A stretch of DNA of 64,000 nucleotides from an uncultured Carboxylicivirga sp. (GCA_947503525.1 CANNEA010000009.1:1-64000); one strand, 5' to 3'; numbered from the stretch's first letter, positions 21,101 to 30,329 are shown. Numbers and translations: made by a program. The notes: generated by a model not told the origin, from the sequence alone.

Positions 21101-21228
21101 GCACTTTTAATCGGAATTTCCGGGTCTTCCAGTTTACCCATCCCATTAAAAGAATATAATCCTCCCAACACCAGAGCAACAAAGAAAAAGCTTAAAAAGG
21201 CTTTTTGATTTAAAATTTTATCTAACAT
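18139..21228 (-). CDS. RND efflux transporter permease (RND cassette 1)
   Basis: This 1029-aa inner-membrane pump of the HAE1/AcrB superfamily has the usual length and layout: TM1 at 10-28, a first periplasmic loop (about 35-335), TM2-7 (336-530), a second loop (about 545-850) and TM8-12 (855-1010). The TM4 motif is GMLVDNAIVVAD (395-406). Here Asp399 occupies the first position of the AcrB Asp-Asp pair and Asn400 the second, a variant seen in many RND pumps and likely still proton-coupled. The substrate cannot be read from sequence. It lies between the adaptor (11 bp upstream) and the TolC-like gene (38 bp downstream). The C-terminal tail (about 20 residues) is polar and probably cytosolic. 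Confidence 0.95.
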   Translation of the reverse strand: MLDKILNQKAFLSFFFVALVLGGLYSFNGMGKLEDPEIPIKSAMIITPYPGASAEEVEHEVTEVLEKAVQRLENIDFIESRSIAGMSEITINIKTHVTTDEMPQLWDHLRRKVNDVKGNLPQGAGEPIVNDDFGDVSGIFLAISNDGYSYNEFQHYVDFVKEELLIVDGVKRIEVFGKKTEVINISFDNEYFASLGINPLMIFQLFNDQGVTVNPGSFVSGSERIRLDIGNKFQDLDEIKDFEVLLPNGGRYRLGEIAKVERAFYEPEMQKLKFNGQEAISLAISMEKGGNIIELGESLEKRLDELQQDLPAGIDYHPIFYQHEKVDEAISDFMVNLAMSVIIVIAVLLVFMGAKAGLLIASGLVFTILGTFIVMSAMDIELHRVSLAAIIIAMGMLVDNAIVVADGILIDLKKGVKRSKAFVSTAKKSAMPLLAATFVAILAFMPLGFNNTMAGEFLKSLFFVLAISLFVSWLLAMVQTPFMAQYFYTKGKAKQNNEENKDPYSGGFYRLFKKLLQFSLWHKSLFTISTIIVLILSFMLFGQVKQNFFPAANYDQFILEYRLPEGADMKQVEMDLDELQKKVEQWDNINFVVTGLGSTPARYTLLRPVNGLSLSYGELIISVKDRERLPETMEQLQTLVDENYPQAFARVKEYLAVGGEFIVEAKFTGKDEKVLKHLAEEAKAIMRAEPMARFVTDNWKNDVKVLTPLYSKVRARELMVNRQDVAQALAIASNGAPVGVFYDGEYQLPVMLKLNTTLDNDVTQLNSIPVWSGLPTSVPLVQLVDSIEVQWANNRIMHYNGQRAIKVQCDPAPGYSGSELFPLLKNKVEAIPLPEGYELEWLGEYKSSNEANEGLMQNFPLAVLLMLIIIIGLFNNFKQPIIIFMLVPLAFIGVIFGFLFTGTYFTFFAMVGSLGLMGMMIKNAVVLLDEINIQIKSGKDKLNAIIDSTISRVRPVMMASLTTILGMLPLLWDRMFASLAVAIMFGLLIGSVITLIIVPVLYAMFYKVETKSLHGQESEPHVDNTTSVE

Positions 21229-21239
21229 GTTCTACTCGC

Positions 21240-22289
21240 TTAAAGATTATTCTTTTCCAAAATTCTTACTTCCTGATTGTCCTGAAGGCTATTGACACCG
21301 GCACTTACAATCCACTCATCTCCATTCAAGCCTTTCGACACTAACATTTGTCCCTCGTTAGAAAAAGAATCGATATTAATCTCTCGCTTTTGAACTACCG
21401 AATTACTTTGATTATAAATCCAAACATATGTTTTACCATCCTTATTAAAAATGGCTTCGAGAGGCACTGTAGCATTGTTTTCATTGCCTTTTGGCAATTC
21501 AACTTTAACCTTAACAGACATCCCAGGTTTAATACTGTTAATATTCATATTATCAATCTGCAATCGAACATCAAACATATCATTGCCATTGGCTTTTTCA
21601 TTGACTGAAATGAGTTGGGCAGGAATATTCTCAAGTCCGACGTTTGGAACATCACAGCTGATGCTTTTGTAGGTATTAACTATATCCAATTGGCGCTCGG
21701 ACAAACTAAAGTGTACTTCTAGCTGGCTAACATCCAGTAGAGAAATAATAGCTTGACCAGGCCCAACGTTTTCAAATTTTTGAACCTCTCGTTTGTACAC
21801 ATATCCAGAGAAAGGAGCTCTTAGTTCGGTATCGTTTAAAGCATTATTTGCTCTTTCGTACCCACTCTCAGCTGACAAATATCCAGCTTCTAACTTCTCA
21901 AGCGTATTAGCAGGTAGTTTCTTTTGCGCATACAACTCTTTATATCGCTTATATTCACCTTCAATTTGTTTGAACTGCGCCTCAGCCGATTGTAATTGAA
22001 TGATATAATCGCGCTTATCAATTTGAGCGATAACATCACCTTTTTTAACAAAATCACCCTCATCTACCAACAGTTCCATCACCTGGCCTCCAACTTTAAA
22101 AGCCACTTTTACATCTCGCTTTTCGCTAAGTTGGCCATTAAATAGATTTGTTTCATTATTAGTTGATGCTTTGGGTTGCACAACTTTTACGAAGCGCTTT
22201 TTATGCTCCATTTTTTGATTTTCATTGCTACATGCAGAAAAAAGAACTGCTATCACAAGAAGTATTGTAGAGGTTAATTTTGTTTTCAT
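21240..22289 (-). CDS. RND periplasmic adaptor lipoprotein (RND cassette 1)
   Basis: This is a membrane-fusion protein. Counting from the ATG at 22289 it has 349 residues and a lipoprotein signal ending in LFSAC, with Cys20. In-frame alternatives are the ATG at 22295 and a GTG at 22313. The 22289 start is chosen because it gives the standard basic n-region MKTK. A biotinyl-lipoyl half (KVGGQVMELLVDEGDFVKKG), a short alpha-hairpin (about 95-150), the second lipoyl half (DTELRAPFSGYVYKREV) and beta-barrel/MP domains follow. It links the inner-membrane RND pump to the TolC-like channel and heads the block that ends with the LytTR pair. Confidence 0.9.
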   Translation of the reverse strand: MKTKLTSTILLVIAVLFSACSNENQKMEHKKRFVKVVQPKASTNNETNLFNGQLSEKRDVKVAFKVGGQVMELLVDEGDFVKKGDVIAQIDKRDYIIQLQSAEAQFKQIEGEYKRYKELYAQKKLPANTLEKLEAGYLSAESGYERANNALNDTELRAPFSGYVYKREVQKFENVGPGQAIISLLDVSQLEVHFSLSERQLDIVNTYKSISCDVPNVGLENIPAQLISVNEKANGNDMFDVRLQIDNMNINSIKPGMSVKVKVELPKGNENNATVPLEAIFNKDGKTYVWIYNQSNSVVQKREINIDSFSNEGQMLVSKGLNGDEWIVSAGVNSLQDNQEVRILEKNNL

Positions 22290-22463
22290 GATCATTTTTT
22301 TGATGTATTCCACGTTATATTTTAAGCAAATCTAGCTGTATGTGTGAGGTCAAATTGAATAAAATGCAGGAAGCGGCAGATATGATGCACCAAGCAGTTG
22401 AAATTTGGTTTGAGTGAGCTATTTATTCATGAATTGAACGAGCTAAAAGCTGTTTTTTAGGCA

Positions 22464-23366
22464 TTAATAAAAGTTTCGCATCTGTGGTTTGATACAAATT
22501 CCAACACGAACCATCGAACTGTATTGTGAATAGTCTTTCATACTTTCACCATAGCCACTATACCATTGCAAAAACAAATATTGATTTGGTTTTATATTTG
22601 GCCTGAAATTGACTTCAACAGTTGTGTTAAGCGATTTAAACTTTTCGCTTGGATTAAGCACAACACTTGCCCAAAATCTATCGTCTCGACTTCTGTAATT
22701 CAATGCCACCAACCCATGTCCTCGATATTTTAACAAATCCTTATTCTCATCCCCAAGCCATCCCGCCCATAGTTTGGTCTGAATCGAAAAATTAGCATTA
22801 TAAAAATAGACACCGGAAATTGTAATGTAGTTCCAGCTTCGCGAATCAAGAGAATCCAATCCATTTGATTCATGTTCGACTGAAATTGAAGCAATACCTT
22901 TCAGTAAGTCATTTCTTATGATAGGACGCATAATGGTTAATCCTGGATTATAGTTATTATCAGCAAATGGTGAAGAGTTTTTATAAATATCCCAGAAGGA
23001 TTTTTGAGTATACGTTAAAAATAAGGTTGATTTAAAAGGAAGTACAGACTTTGTTAATCGCTGACTTATACTAATCTGAAATTTAGCATCAGCTGTATTC
23101 TCCGAAATCTCCTTATTAGTAGGGATACCACTAACGAAGTAATTATCATGAAACATGTTAAAACTCGGTTGATTATCCAGAAGTTCAAATAATTCCTCGT
23201 TTGTTATTTTCAGGAAAGTCCGCTTTTTAAAATCAAGAGAATCTGAACCTTTCTGACTTTCCCACATTGATTTTAATTCCTTAGTTTGTCCAATAGACTG
23301 TATTGAACTCAGAGTAAAAAGTACCAACATTGGCAGTGATAACCTTTTTTGATAATTCTTTTTCAT
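22464..23366 (-). CDS. pldA: Outer-membrane phospholipase A (OMPLA)
   Basis: This 300-aa protein has a signal peptide (about 1-26) and the catalytic signature of OMPLA. His165 and Ser167 lie in VEHESNGL, and Asn179 in SRSWNY completes the His-Ser-Asn triad. The C-terminal strand motif YSGYGESMKDY matches the E. coli enzyme closely (YSGYGESLIDY). It forms a 12-stranded barrel that dimerises with Ca2+ and removes acyl chains from phospholipids mislocalised to the outer leaflet. It lies 127 bp downstream of the AsmA-like gene on the same strand, consistent with a joint role in outer-membrane lipid balance (inference). It ends about 175 bp before the adaptor gene of RND cassette 1. Confidence 0.93.
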   Translation of the reverse strand: MKKNYQKRLSLPMLVLFTLSSIQSIGQTKELKSMWESQKGSDSLDFKKRTFLKITNEELFELLDNQPSFNMFHDNYFVSGIPTNKEISENTADAKFQISISQRLTKSVLPFKSTLFLTYTQKSFWDIYKNSSPFADNNYNPGLTIMRPIIRNDLLKGIASISVEHESNGLDSLDSRSWNYITISGVYFYNANFSIQTKLWAGWLGDENKDLLKYRGHGLVALNYRSRDDRFWASVVLNPSEKFKSLNTTVEVNFRPNIKPNQYLFLQWYSGYGESMKDYSQYSSMVRVGICIKPQMRNFY

Positions 23367-23493
23367 AGTTCCTTTGCATTAAATTCTTTGCAAAGAAATA
23401 GGAGTGTAATAGTAGATTAATGGAGAAATGTATCAAACAGGAAAAAATATGGTTTCAAGCAGTAAAGATCCGAATCCAATTTATTGTTATATC

Positions 23494-26400
23494 TTATTTC
23501 GTTTCTGTTGGATGCTTTACTTTGCCATTATAAAATGGGTCACACTTGGAAAAGGTAGCATCATCCAATAAATTTTTAACCGGTGCCAAAATAGTTTGTA
23601 TAATATTCATACCACTGAGTTCCGGATTAAGAATTGTTCCTTCAACATCCTGAGATGCAACGATACAACCATCTTTATCAATTAATGCAATTCGAGTATT
23701 AATACTATCCGTTTTAAAATCGTAAATGCCATGTGCAGCAATACGATTGTTTTCAGTCGCAAAGGCCACATCTTTCATAGTAATCCTACCGTCCTCAAAT
23801 TCCCAATCGGAATTAAGGTGAGGAATATTGGTATACTCACCGTTATTGCCAAGTAATAAGCGTGTATAATCACTTCCCTTTGTTACCGCTATTCCAATAG
23901 GACCGGTTAACACTAGCGCACCCACATCAACCAGATTGAAAGTTTGGCTTCGTTTGAATTTTTTTATCAGTGGATCGAGTTCTGTTCCATACAATCGTAA
24001 ATTCCTGCTTTCAACGGCAAGATCACCATCAAGCGATGACACCATTTCCTTAAAGGAGTTACCACTCATTTCAACATTTAGTCTCAAATCAACAGGACCT
24101 GACATAAGTGTATCTTGCTTAAGAAACATAAATATTCGCTGTAATTTTAACTGCCTGATTTCAGAGTTTAAGGAAAAACGTGGAATTGAAAATTGCGTGT
24201 TATAACTAAAATTAATCCCATTACTTTTTCCTAGCTCAGCGAACCAAATATTCTTCCCTTCAAGCAGTCCGTTATTAAGATTAACAGTTCCTGTAAGTTT
24301 CGGAAATTGCCCATTACCAGATAAAAAAGAATGTACCTCAAATCTCCCGGATAATACGGACGCTGATTGAAACCTCTTACTACTATTTCCAACTCCAATA
24401 GATTCAGCTGACATGGTCAACTTTTCAGCTTTAATTGTATCAGCTGGAGTATGAATCAACAAATTATAAACCTGAATATTAGATGCTGAAAAAGTAGAAT
24501 TAGAATCTTCCGCTTGCAGAGCCTCGAATGAAAAGTCTCCATTTAAAAACATCTTGCTTGTATCTTGACTGGCTATATATCCTTCCTTCAACTCCATTAA
24601 ATTAAAATCGGAAAACTGCCCCTGAATATCATAGTTAATAATTCTATCTTCTTCCCATCCTAATTTAACATCAGCGTTTACTTTACTTCCTGCCATATCA
24701 ATATCAAAATGCTCAAATATTAATTGGTTAAAATCATTCTTTTTAAACAAGTCAAAATGTCCATTTTTTATCTTAACAAATGGAAGAAAGCCTTTTGGCA
24801 AGGCATGTAATTTCTCAATATCAAATACCATATGAGGTGAAGCAGAAGTATCGGTTAATGCTGTCCACTCCGTCTTCATCTTTACTTTTAGATCCAGATC
24901 GTCTACAGGGTAAGGAAAAGACTCTCCTATACGTGGATCAAAAGCAAGGGCAACCGGTAGGTTAAACCGTTTACCTATTATGGCCAGATCAGCATATAAA
25001 ACACTATCGCCCGGAGCCAATAAATAAGAACCACCCTTTACAAAGCCATTAATAGTTAAATCTGTTTCATCACTCAAAACGTGCAAGGCATTGAAAGAAA
25101 CAGAGTCCAAAAAACCAGATAGTTCACCATTAACACTTTGCACATTAATTATTTCAGGAATAGAAAATGAAACATCCTGAAATTGCATAAATAGTTCTTT
25201 GTTACTCAAGTCAAACCAATGTCTATTGGAATTGAACCTGCCCGCATAAGAATCAGTAATCTCAATATAGCCGTCCAGATTATCGATAATTTCTAGTTGC
25301 AAAATATCATCCATCCCTTTCAAATGACTCTTAACATCAATAGCATACCTCACAAATGGAGTTTGAAAGTCAGTTAGCTCCAGGCACGCATTTATTAATC
25401 CACCCGGCAAATTACCATAAATGGTATCTATTTGTAATTTGGCATCTGATAGGTTTTGCTTTCGACCGGAATTGAAATATCCGGAAAGATGTAAATTACT
25501 AATTGAAGCATCATGATCAGGAATCTTTACATTTAAATTATCTATTCCGAACCGACATCTAACTACTGGAATTTGCTCGATAAAACTTCCTTTCGCATGA
25601 GCAACAAAGGTTATATTACCTTGAGTAATATTTGATATACCCATATCACTAAGAAATAACGAAGTCAGCCCAAGGCTTTTATCCTTACCCCTTAATTCCA
25701 TATCAACGGTTTGATTACTTGAATAATCAAAATCACCGCTTAAAGCAAATTCTGCCTTTCCGATTGTTGCCTCTCCGCTTCGAATATGTAAAACTGAATC
25801 TAATACATTAACTGACAAGTTTGTTTTTAACGAGATGTCTTCGTTAGTTATTGGCAATCCACTATATTCTGCCTCAAGTATTGAGAGTTGAGTTTCCAAA
25901 GTTCCTACTATGCTATCTGAATTGGTGAGGTATGAGGCAAATAAATCATCTACCACAATATGACTTGTTTTGTTACTCAGCTTTCCATAAAATTTTAATC
26001 CAACATTTTTTAGCCTGAACTTCTCAATCGAGAAGTTAATCTTATTCTTCTTTTTTAGAGAATCCGGCACCTCCATCTCCTCCTCTTCCCTCACACTTTC
26101 TGATAATATACTTTCATTTCTTCTGAAGGTACGAATCAGATTTAAGCGTCTATCCTCATCAGTTGCCAAATGAACAAAACCATCCTCCAGAATAAAACCT
26201 TCAATATCAATACTATTGGCCAAAAGCTCTTTGATATTAATGCCTAAATGTAATTTCTTAAGTTGAATTATGGGATCAGATAATAAGCTGTCAGTTTGTT
26301 TTTCAGCAACAACTAAATCGTTTAGTGTAATTGATAAAAGAGGAAAATTTGTTAATGGACTAATATGAATTGATGTGAATTCAATATTGGCATTTGTTCG

Positions 26401-26556
26401 CTGATTAACCGACTCTATTATAGTCGCACTTATTTCATCCTTATGATATACGGCATATATTGTAACTCCTGCCAATGCAATTACAAGAATTAGTAAACTA
26501 ACAAATATTATCCGAAGTATTAACTTAAATGAATTGGATCCAGGCTTACCCGACAT
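23494..26556 (-). CDS. AsmA-family protein (large, inner-membrane anchored)
   Basis: This 1020-aa protein has one N-terminal transmembrane helix (about 13-35, IIFVSLLILVIALAGVTIYAV) and then a very long beta-rich periplasmic region. The start (ISATIIESVNQRTNANIEFTSI region) and the C-terminal AsmA_2-like segment (about 800-1000, with DGDLAVESRNLRL and GIAVTKGSDY) match the AsmA family. Members of the AsmA/TamB/YhdP superfamily are thought to form bridge-like grooves that move phospholipid between the two membranes. It has no catalytic motif. Co-orientation with the OMPLA gene downstream supports an envelope-lipid role. Confidence 0.85.
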   Translation of the reverse strand: MSGKPGSNSFKLILRIIFVSLLILVIALAGVTIYAVYHKDEISATIIESVNQRTNANIEFTSIHISPLTNFPLLSITLNDLVVAEKQTDSLLSDPIIQLKKLHLGINIKELLANSIDIEGFILEDGFVHLATDEDRRLNLIRTFRRNESILSESVREEEEMEVPDSLKKKNKINFSIEKFRLKNVGLKFYGKLSNKTSHIVVDDLFASYLTNSDSIVGTLETQLSILEAEYSGLPITNEDISLKTNLSVNVLDSVLHIRSGEATIGKAEFALSGDFDYSSNQTVDMELRGKDKSLGLTSLFLSDMGISNITQGNITFVAHAKGSFIEQIPVVRCRFGIDNLNVKIPDHDASISNLHLSGYFNSGRKQNLSDAKLQIDTIYGNLPGGLINACLELTDFQTPFVRYAIDVKSHLKGMDDILQLEIIDNLDGYIEITDSYAGRFNSNRHWFDLSNKELFMQFQDVSFSIPEIINVQSVNGELSGFLDSVSFNALHVLSDETDLTINGFVKGGSYLLAPGDSVLYADLAIIGKRFNLPVALAFDPRIGESFPYPVDDLDLKVKMKTEWTALTDTSASPHMVFDIEKLHALPKGFLPFVKIKNGHFDLFKKNDFNQLIFEHFDIDMAGSKVNADVKLGWEEDRIINYDIQGQFSDFNLMELKEGYIASQDTSKMFLNGDFSFEALQAEDSNSTFSASNIQVYNLLIHTPADTIKAEKLTMSAESIGVGNSSKRFQSASVLSGRFEVHSFLSGNGQFPKLTGTVNLNNGLLEGKNIWFAELGKSNGINFSYNTQFSIPRFSLNSEIRQLKLQRIFMFLKQDTLMSGPVDLRLNVEMSGNSFKEMVSSLDGDLAVESRNLRLYGTELDPLIKKFKRSQTFNLVDVGALVLTGPIGIAVTKGSDYTRLLLGNNGEYTNIPHLNSDWEFEDGRITMKDVAFATENNRIAAHGIYDFKTDSINTRIALIDKDGCIVASQDVEGTILNPELSGMNIIQTILAPVKNLLDDATFSKCDPFYNGKVKHPTETK

Positions 26557-26725
26557 TTAATGGCATTTTTTATTATATCACATCATTCTGCATTAAAGAT
26601 ATAAATTTATCCATAGCACTGTTGAATATACATATTATTAGTAGTATGCTTTGTGTGACAAAACAAATCAGTGATTTATTGGTTATTTATGCGTTACAAT
26701 AAACAATTCTCCTAAAACATACAGA

Positions 26726-27579
26726 ATGCGTATAACACTTCTTACCATCGCCCTTTTAGCACTAAACCTAACATCTTTTGCTCAGAAAAAGAAAGCTTAT
26801 CAGATATTTAATAGCAAGGGTAAGAAAGTGAGTTATGGAAAGATGATTAAACAAAGTAGTTCATCTGACATACTGTTTTTCGGAGAATTACACAATAATG
26901 CCATCGCCCATTGGTTGCAGTACGAATTAACACAGGACCTGCAAAAAAGCAGAGATTTGGTTGGGGTGCTGAGATGTTTGAGGCGGATAATCAGCTAAGC
27001 CTAAACCAATATCTATCGAAAGAAATTGATATTAAAGCCTTTCAAGAAGAAGCACGACTTTGGCCAAATTATAAAACCGATTACGCTCCTTTAGTAAATT
27101 TAGCTCGGGATAACAATCATAGTTTTATAGCTACCAATGTCCCCCGACGCTACGCAAGCATGGTCTATAAAAATGGAGTTGAATCTTTAGATACCCTTAG
27201 CAATGAAGAAAAGGGATGGATGGCTCCTCTTCCATTTGCTTACGATCCGGAATTGTCATGTTATAAAAAGATGATGAGTATGGGTGCCGGGCATGGAGGT
27301 CATAATTTTCCAAAAGCTCAAGCCATTAAGGATGCCACAATGGCGCATTTTATACTTCAAAACCATCAGGATGGAGAATTATTCATTCATTACAACGGTG
27401 CATACCACAGTGATTTTTATGAAGGTATAATATGGCACATTCAACAAAAACGAAATGATTTAAATATCCTAAGCATTTCAACGGTTACTCAAACTCAATT
27501 AAAGAAACTGGAAGAGGAAAATAAAGGTAAAGCTGACTTTATTATCTGCGTAGATGAAGACATGACCAATACGTATTAA
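26726..27579 (+). pseudogene. ChaN-like lipoprotein gene broken by a single-base frameshift
   Basis: Two overlapping frames together encode one ChaN-family (haem-iron uptake associated) protein. The first frame starts at 26726 with a signal peptide (to residue 19, SFAQ) and contains ILFFGELHNNAIAHWLQYEL, the family's N-terminal motif. It then runs into a stop at 26996-26998. The second frame continues the homology from GAEMFEADNQLSLNQYL (about 26965) to 27579, including RRYASMVY, GHGGHNFPKAQAIKDATMA and HYNGAYHSD. The switch fits loss of one base at or near the GGGG run at 26963-26966, since DLV(x)GAEMFE is the expected join. The A6 run at 26943-26948 is a less likely site. It may be a true pseudogene or a sequencing or assembly error, because both halves are otherwise intact. 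Confidence 0.75.
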
Positions 27580-27590
27580 CAATATATTAG

Positions 27591-27645
27591 TTGATGATGG
27601 AAAAATCGACAGAGCACTAATTTCCATCATCAAAATATTATTTTT
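27591..27645 (+). terminator. Intrinsic terminator after the ChaN-like gene
   Basis: A perfect 13-bp stem (TTGATGATGGAAA / TTTCCATCATCAA) at 27591-27603 and 27621-27633 is followed by AATATTATTTTTT. It ends transcription of the ChaN-like gene and may also work for the converging zinc-ribbon gene. Confidence 0.75.
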
Positions 27646-28066
27646 TGAACCAATTTATAAATCGCTCTGCAATTGTATTTTTATGATCTTCGTTAGGATC
27701 GCTAATTACATAGTCGCATATCATGCATGTTAATGACTCTACGAAATCAGCTCTACCGGCAATTCCATCCAATGCTTCTCGACTAATACTATGCCCTGTC
27801 TTAACTCTGGTATTCCAAAGTTCTGAGCGTTCATTAAGAATCTTGTTGGAAAAACATCTCGGACAGCGAAGTTCTTTATCTTTATAATCCTCCGCTGTTA
27901 AATTCGTACGTAATTCCTCTAATCGCGACTGTGTTAGTCCTCTGGAATTTAATTCTTCCGTAATAAGTTTTTGTGACTTCGGCATATACGATTCGAACTT
28001 ATACATCATTAAAAATGCCAATTCAGTATCGGTATATTCCTTTAATATTTTATCAAGTTCTATCAT
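27638..28066 (-). CDS. Hypothetical zinc-ribbon protein, 142 aa
   Basis: This 142-aa cytosolic protein has two CxxC knuckles, Cys68/Cys71 (CPRC) and Cys114/Cys117 (CMIC), separated by 42 residues, as in a zinc-ribbon. The N-terminal 60 residues are helical and acidic and resemble no family I can name. There is no signal peptide or membrane segment. Its start codon lies 6 bp downstream of the racemase stop, so the two are probably an operon. A role in nucleic-acid or protein binding is only inferred from the zinc knuckles. Confidence 0.7.
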   Translation of the reverse strand: MIELDKILKEYTDTELAFLMMYKFESYMPKSQKLITEELNSRGLTQSRLEELRTNLTAEDYKDKELRCPRCFSNKILNERSELWNTRVKTGHSISREALDGIAGRADFVESLTCMICDYVISDPNEDHKNTIAERFINWFKK

Positions 28067-28072
28067 AGCAAT

Positions 28073-28759
28073 TTACATTAAGGCAAACTCAACTGCTTTT
28101 GCGCAGTGAATTTCAACAGTATTTAATAATGGTTTATTGCAATCCTCTGGTTGAATTAGTACTGGAAGTTCAGTGCAACCCAAAACCACTGCATCAAAAT
28201 TATATTTTGCAATAATTTCAATAACACGCTGTTTTGACTCCGGTTTACAAATGTCCTTTACCAGCTCATTCATAATAATTGAATGAATTTCTTCTCGTTC
28301 TTGTAGTTGCGGTACAATGACCTTAATATTGTATTCTTCTTTTAGTTTATTGCTATAAAAGCCATCTTCCATTGTAAATTGTGTCCCCAGCAACAGTAGT
28401 TTACTATAAGCTAATGATCTAGCTCTTTCGCCTAAACAATCAACTATATGAAACAAAGGCACTTTTAAATCCAATTGTGGCATAAGCATATCTACAGCCT
28501 TGTGCAAAGTATTATTACAAACAAATATTGCATCAACACCACATTCAGATATTTTAAGGAGTTCACGTTGCATAACATGAGCAATGCCTTCCCAATCTTT
28601 ATTATTAAACTGCTTGATTTCCTGAAAATCGATGCTATTAATTACAATTTTAGCTGAATGGCGAAGACCTAAAATATCATTAACTGATACATTGATTTTT
28701 CGATAATAATCAATTGTGGATACATAAGTTAATCCACCTAGTAATCCAATGGTTTTCAT
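28073..28759 (-). CDS. Aspartate/glutamate racemase family protein
   Basis: This is a 228-aa cofactor-independent racemase of the Asp/Glu/hydantoin family. The ATG at 28759 is chosen because MKTIGLLGG is the canonical N-terminus. A longer frame from a TTG at 28786 adds nine residues. The two catalytic cysteines are visible: Cys81 in VCNNTLHKA and Cys195 in VVLGCTELP. The length fits aspartate racemase (YgeA/RacX-like) rather than the longer MurI. The likely product is a D-amino acid for the cell wall or signalling. It is co-transcribed with the zinc-ribbon gene 6 bp downstream and is divergent from the TlpA-like gene. Confidence 0.88.
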   Translation of the reverse strand: MKTIGLLGGLTYVSTIDYYRKINVSVNDILGLRHSAKIVINSIDFQEIKQFNNKDWEGIAHVMQRELLKISECGVDAIFVCNNTLHKAVDMLMPQLDLKVPLFHIVDCLGERARSLAYSKLLLLGTQFTMEDGFYSNKLKEEYNIKVIVPQLQEREEIHSIIMNELVKDICKPESKQRVIEIIAKYNFDAVVLGCTELPVLIQPEDCNKPLLNTVEIHCAKAVEFALM

Positions 28760-28928
28760 TTTACTTGTGCTTTCAATTAAACTCAAGCCTAAAGGTAATA
28801 AATACTTAAACAGATAGTTATGAAAATAGAATAATTGATTTAATCAATTCTAGTATCAAATAAAAAATTATATTTACACCTATAACTATAAACACATCAT
28901 TACTTTACACTTTAAAATCACCCAAATC

Positions 28929-30329
28929 ATGAAAACAGTTCTTTTTGTAATGTCAATAGTTCTATTGGCTTCATGTACACCCAGCAACACTGTAACCCTT
29001 AGTGGGAAGATATCCAATCCGCAAAGCGATGTCTTAACCGTAAGAGTTCCTTACCTTGACTTAAACGATACCATTGCCACTCTTGGCGAAGATGGAACCT
29101 TTACAGGAACACTTATCTCTGAAGCTGCACATCTGGGTTATATCATTAATGGGCAAGCTGCTATTCGAGTAAATTTGAAACCAGGATCAAACTTGCATCT
29201 TGAATTCGACTGTGAGGAGTTAAAAGAAGGCAAGATGGAAAATGTAGTCATTTCAGGTGAAGGATCTGAAAGTACAAAGTTTCTTGTAGAACTGGCTCAG
29301 ATTAAACCTGAAGATGATATGCGAACTCTGTTATCGCATCCTGCTCCGAAATTTGATGAAATTGTAAGTTCAAATGCCAAGGCTATCAATGAAAAAATTG
29401 CTGAATATGAGGAAGCTTATCCAAAGGATAAAGAGTTTATTGAAAAAGTAAGGTTGAATGAAAAAGTAAACTTAGCACAAGACTACGAGTACTTCACAAT
29501 GTACCATGCACGACTGGCACCTGGAGATACAATTCCAATACCGGAAGACTATAAAACATACGGCGATGCCATTCCGCTGGATAAATACGAAGCCTTTAAA
29601 GAAATTAATGCCTACAAGTCATTTGTGGTGAACAAACACATGACTGCCATTGAAGATGGGCTTAAAGCAGACAATATTAAAAAGCGAACTGTAGCTTTCA
29701 CCTCAGCACAAGTTGATGCCATTGTTGCACTTGAAGTTCCTCAGGAAGTAAAAGATGAATTGGGTAATCGAATGTTAGGCTCATACACCTACGAAGACGA
29801 TAGTGTAAAAACTGTTCTTAAAACGCGTTATAAGGAAATAATTAGTAACGAAAAATATACTTCAACATTTGAAGAACTATTGGCTAAACTGGAAAAACTC
29901 CAGCCCGGATCAATAGCTCCTGCATTTGCCTATGCCGATATTAATGGCAAAATGGTTAAATCAGAAGAGTTAAAAGGCAAAGTGATTTATATTGATGTAT
30001 GGGCAACCTGGTGTGGGCCATGTAAAGGTGAAATTCCGCATTTAAAGAAAATGGAAGCTGAATTGCATGAAGAAGACATTGCATTCGTTAGCATTTCAAT
30101 CGATAATGATAAAGAGGCCTGGGAGAAAATGGTAGTTGAGAAAGACCTAGGTGGATATCAATTATTTGCTCCTACAGCATGGGAATCAAATATTGTTAAG
30201 GATTATGCCATTCGCGGCATTCCTCGATTTATTATTATTGATAAAGAAGGGAAATTGGTGAATTCAAATGCCAGTCGTCCATCTAATGCTGAAACTAAAA
30301 CCAAATTATTGGACCTTGCGAAAAGCTAG
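28929..30329 (+). CDS. TlpA-like thioredoxin-domain lipoprotein
   Basis: This 466-aa lipoprotein has lipobox LLASC and Cys16. The N-terminal part (20-110) is a beta-rich domain like the DUF4369 found in Bacteroidota TlpA-type proteins, and 115-320 is helical. The C-terminal thioredoxin fold (about 327-466) carries the redox motif Cys362-Gly-Pro-Cys365 in DVWATWCGPCKGE and the cis-Pro loop RGIPRFIIID. It should act in the periplasm as a thiol-disulfide reductase, for example in cytochrome maturation or extracytoplasmic protein repair. It appears to be a single gene with its own terminator. Its partner DsbD/CcdA is not in the window. Confidence 0.9.
   Translation: MKTVLFVMSIVLLASCTPSNTVTLSGKISNPQSDVLTVRVPYLDLNDTIATLGEDGTFTGTLISEAAHLGYIINGQAAIRVNLKPGSNLHLEFDCEELKEGKMENVVISGEGSESTKFLVELAQIKPEDDMRTLLSHPAPKFDEIVSSNAKAINEKIAEYEEAYPKDKEFIEKVRLNEKVNLAQDYEYFTMYHARLAPGDTIPIPEDYKTYGDAIPLDKYEAFKEINAYKSFVVNKHMTAIEDGLKADNIKKRTVAFTSAQVDAIVALEVPQEVKDELGNRMLGSYTYEDDSVKTVLKTRYKEIISNEKYTSTFEELLAKLEKLQPGSIAPAFAYADINGKMVKSEELKGKVIYIDVWATWCGPCKGEIPHLKKMEAELHEEDIAFVSISIDNDKEAWEKMVVEKDLGGYQLFAPTAWESNIVKDYAIRGIPRFIIIDKEGKLVNSNASRPSNAETKTKLLDLAKS

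Noticed and set aside
22290-22313. Longer N-terminus for the cassette 1 adaptor from a GTG
   Set aside because: It adds residues ahead of a standard lipoprotein signal and no ribosome-binding site supports it.
26943-26948. A6 run as the site of the ChaN frameshift
   Set aside because: The protein reads better as the family expects through DLV and then GAEMFE, which puts the switch at the G-run instead, but this is not fully excluded.
28073-28786. MurI glutamate racemase assignment
   Set aside because: The length and the YgeA/RacX-like motifs fit the aspartate/glutamate racemase group better, so no murI symbol was given.
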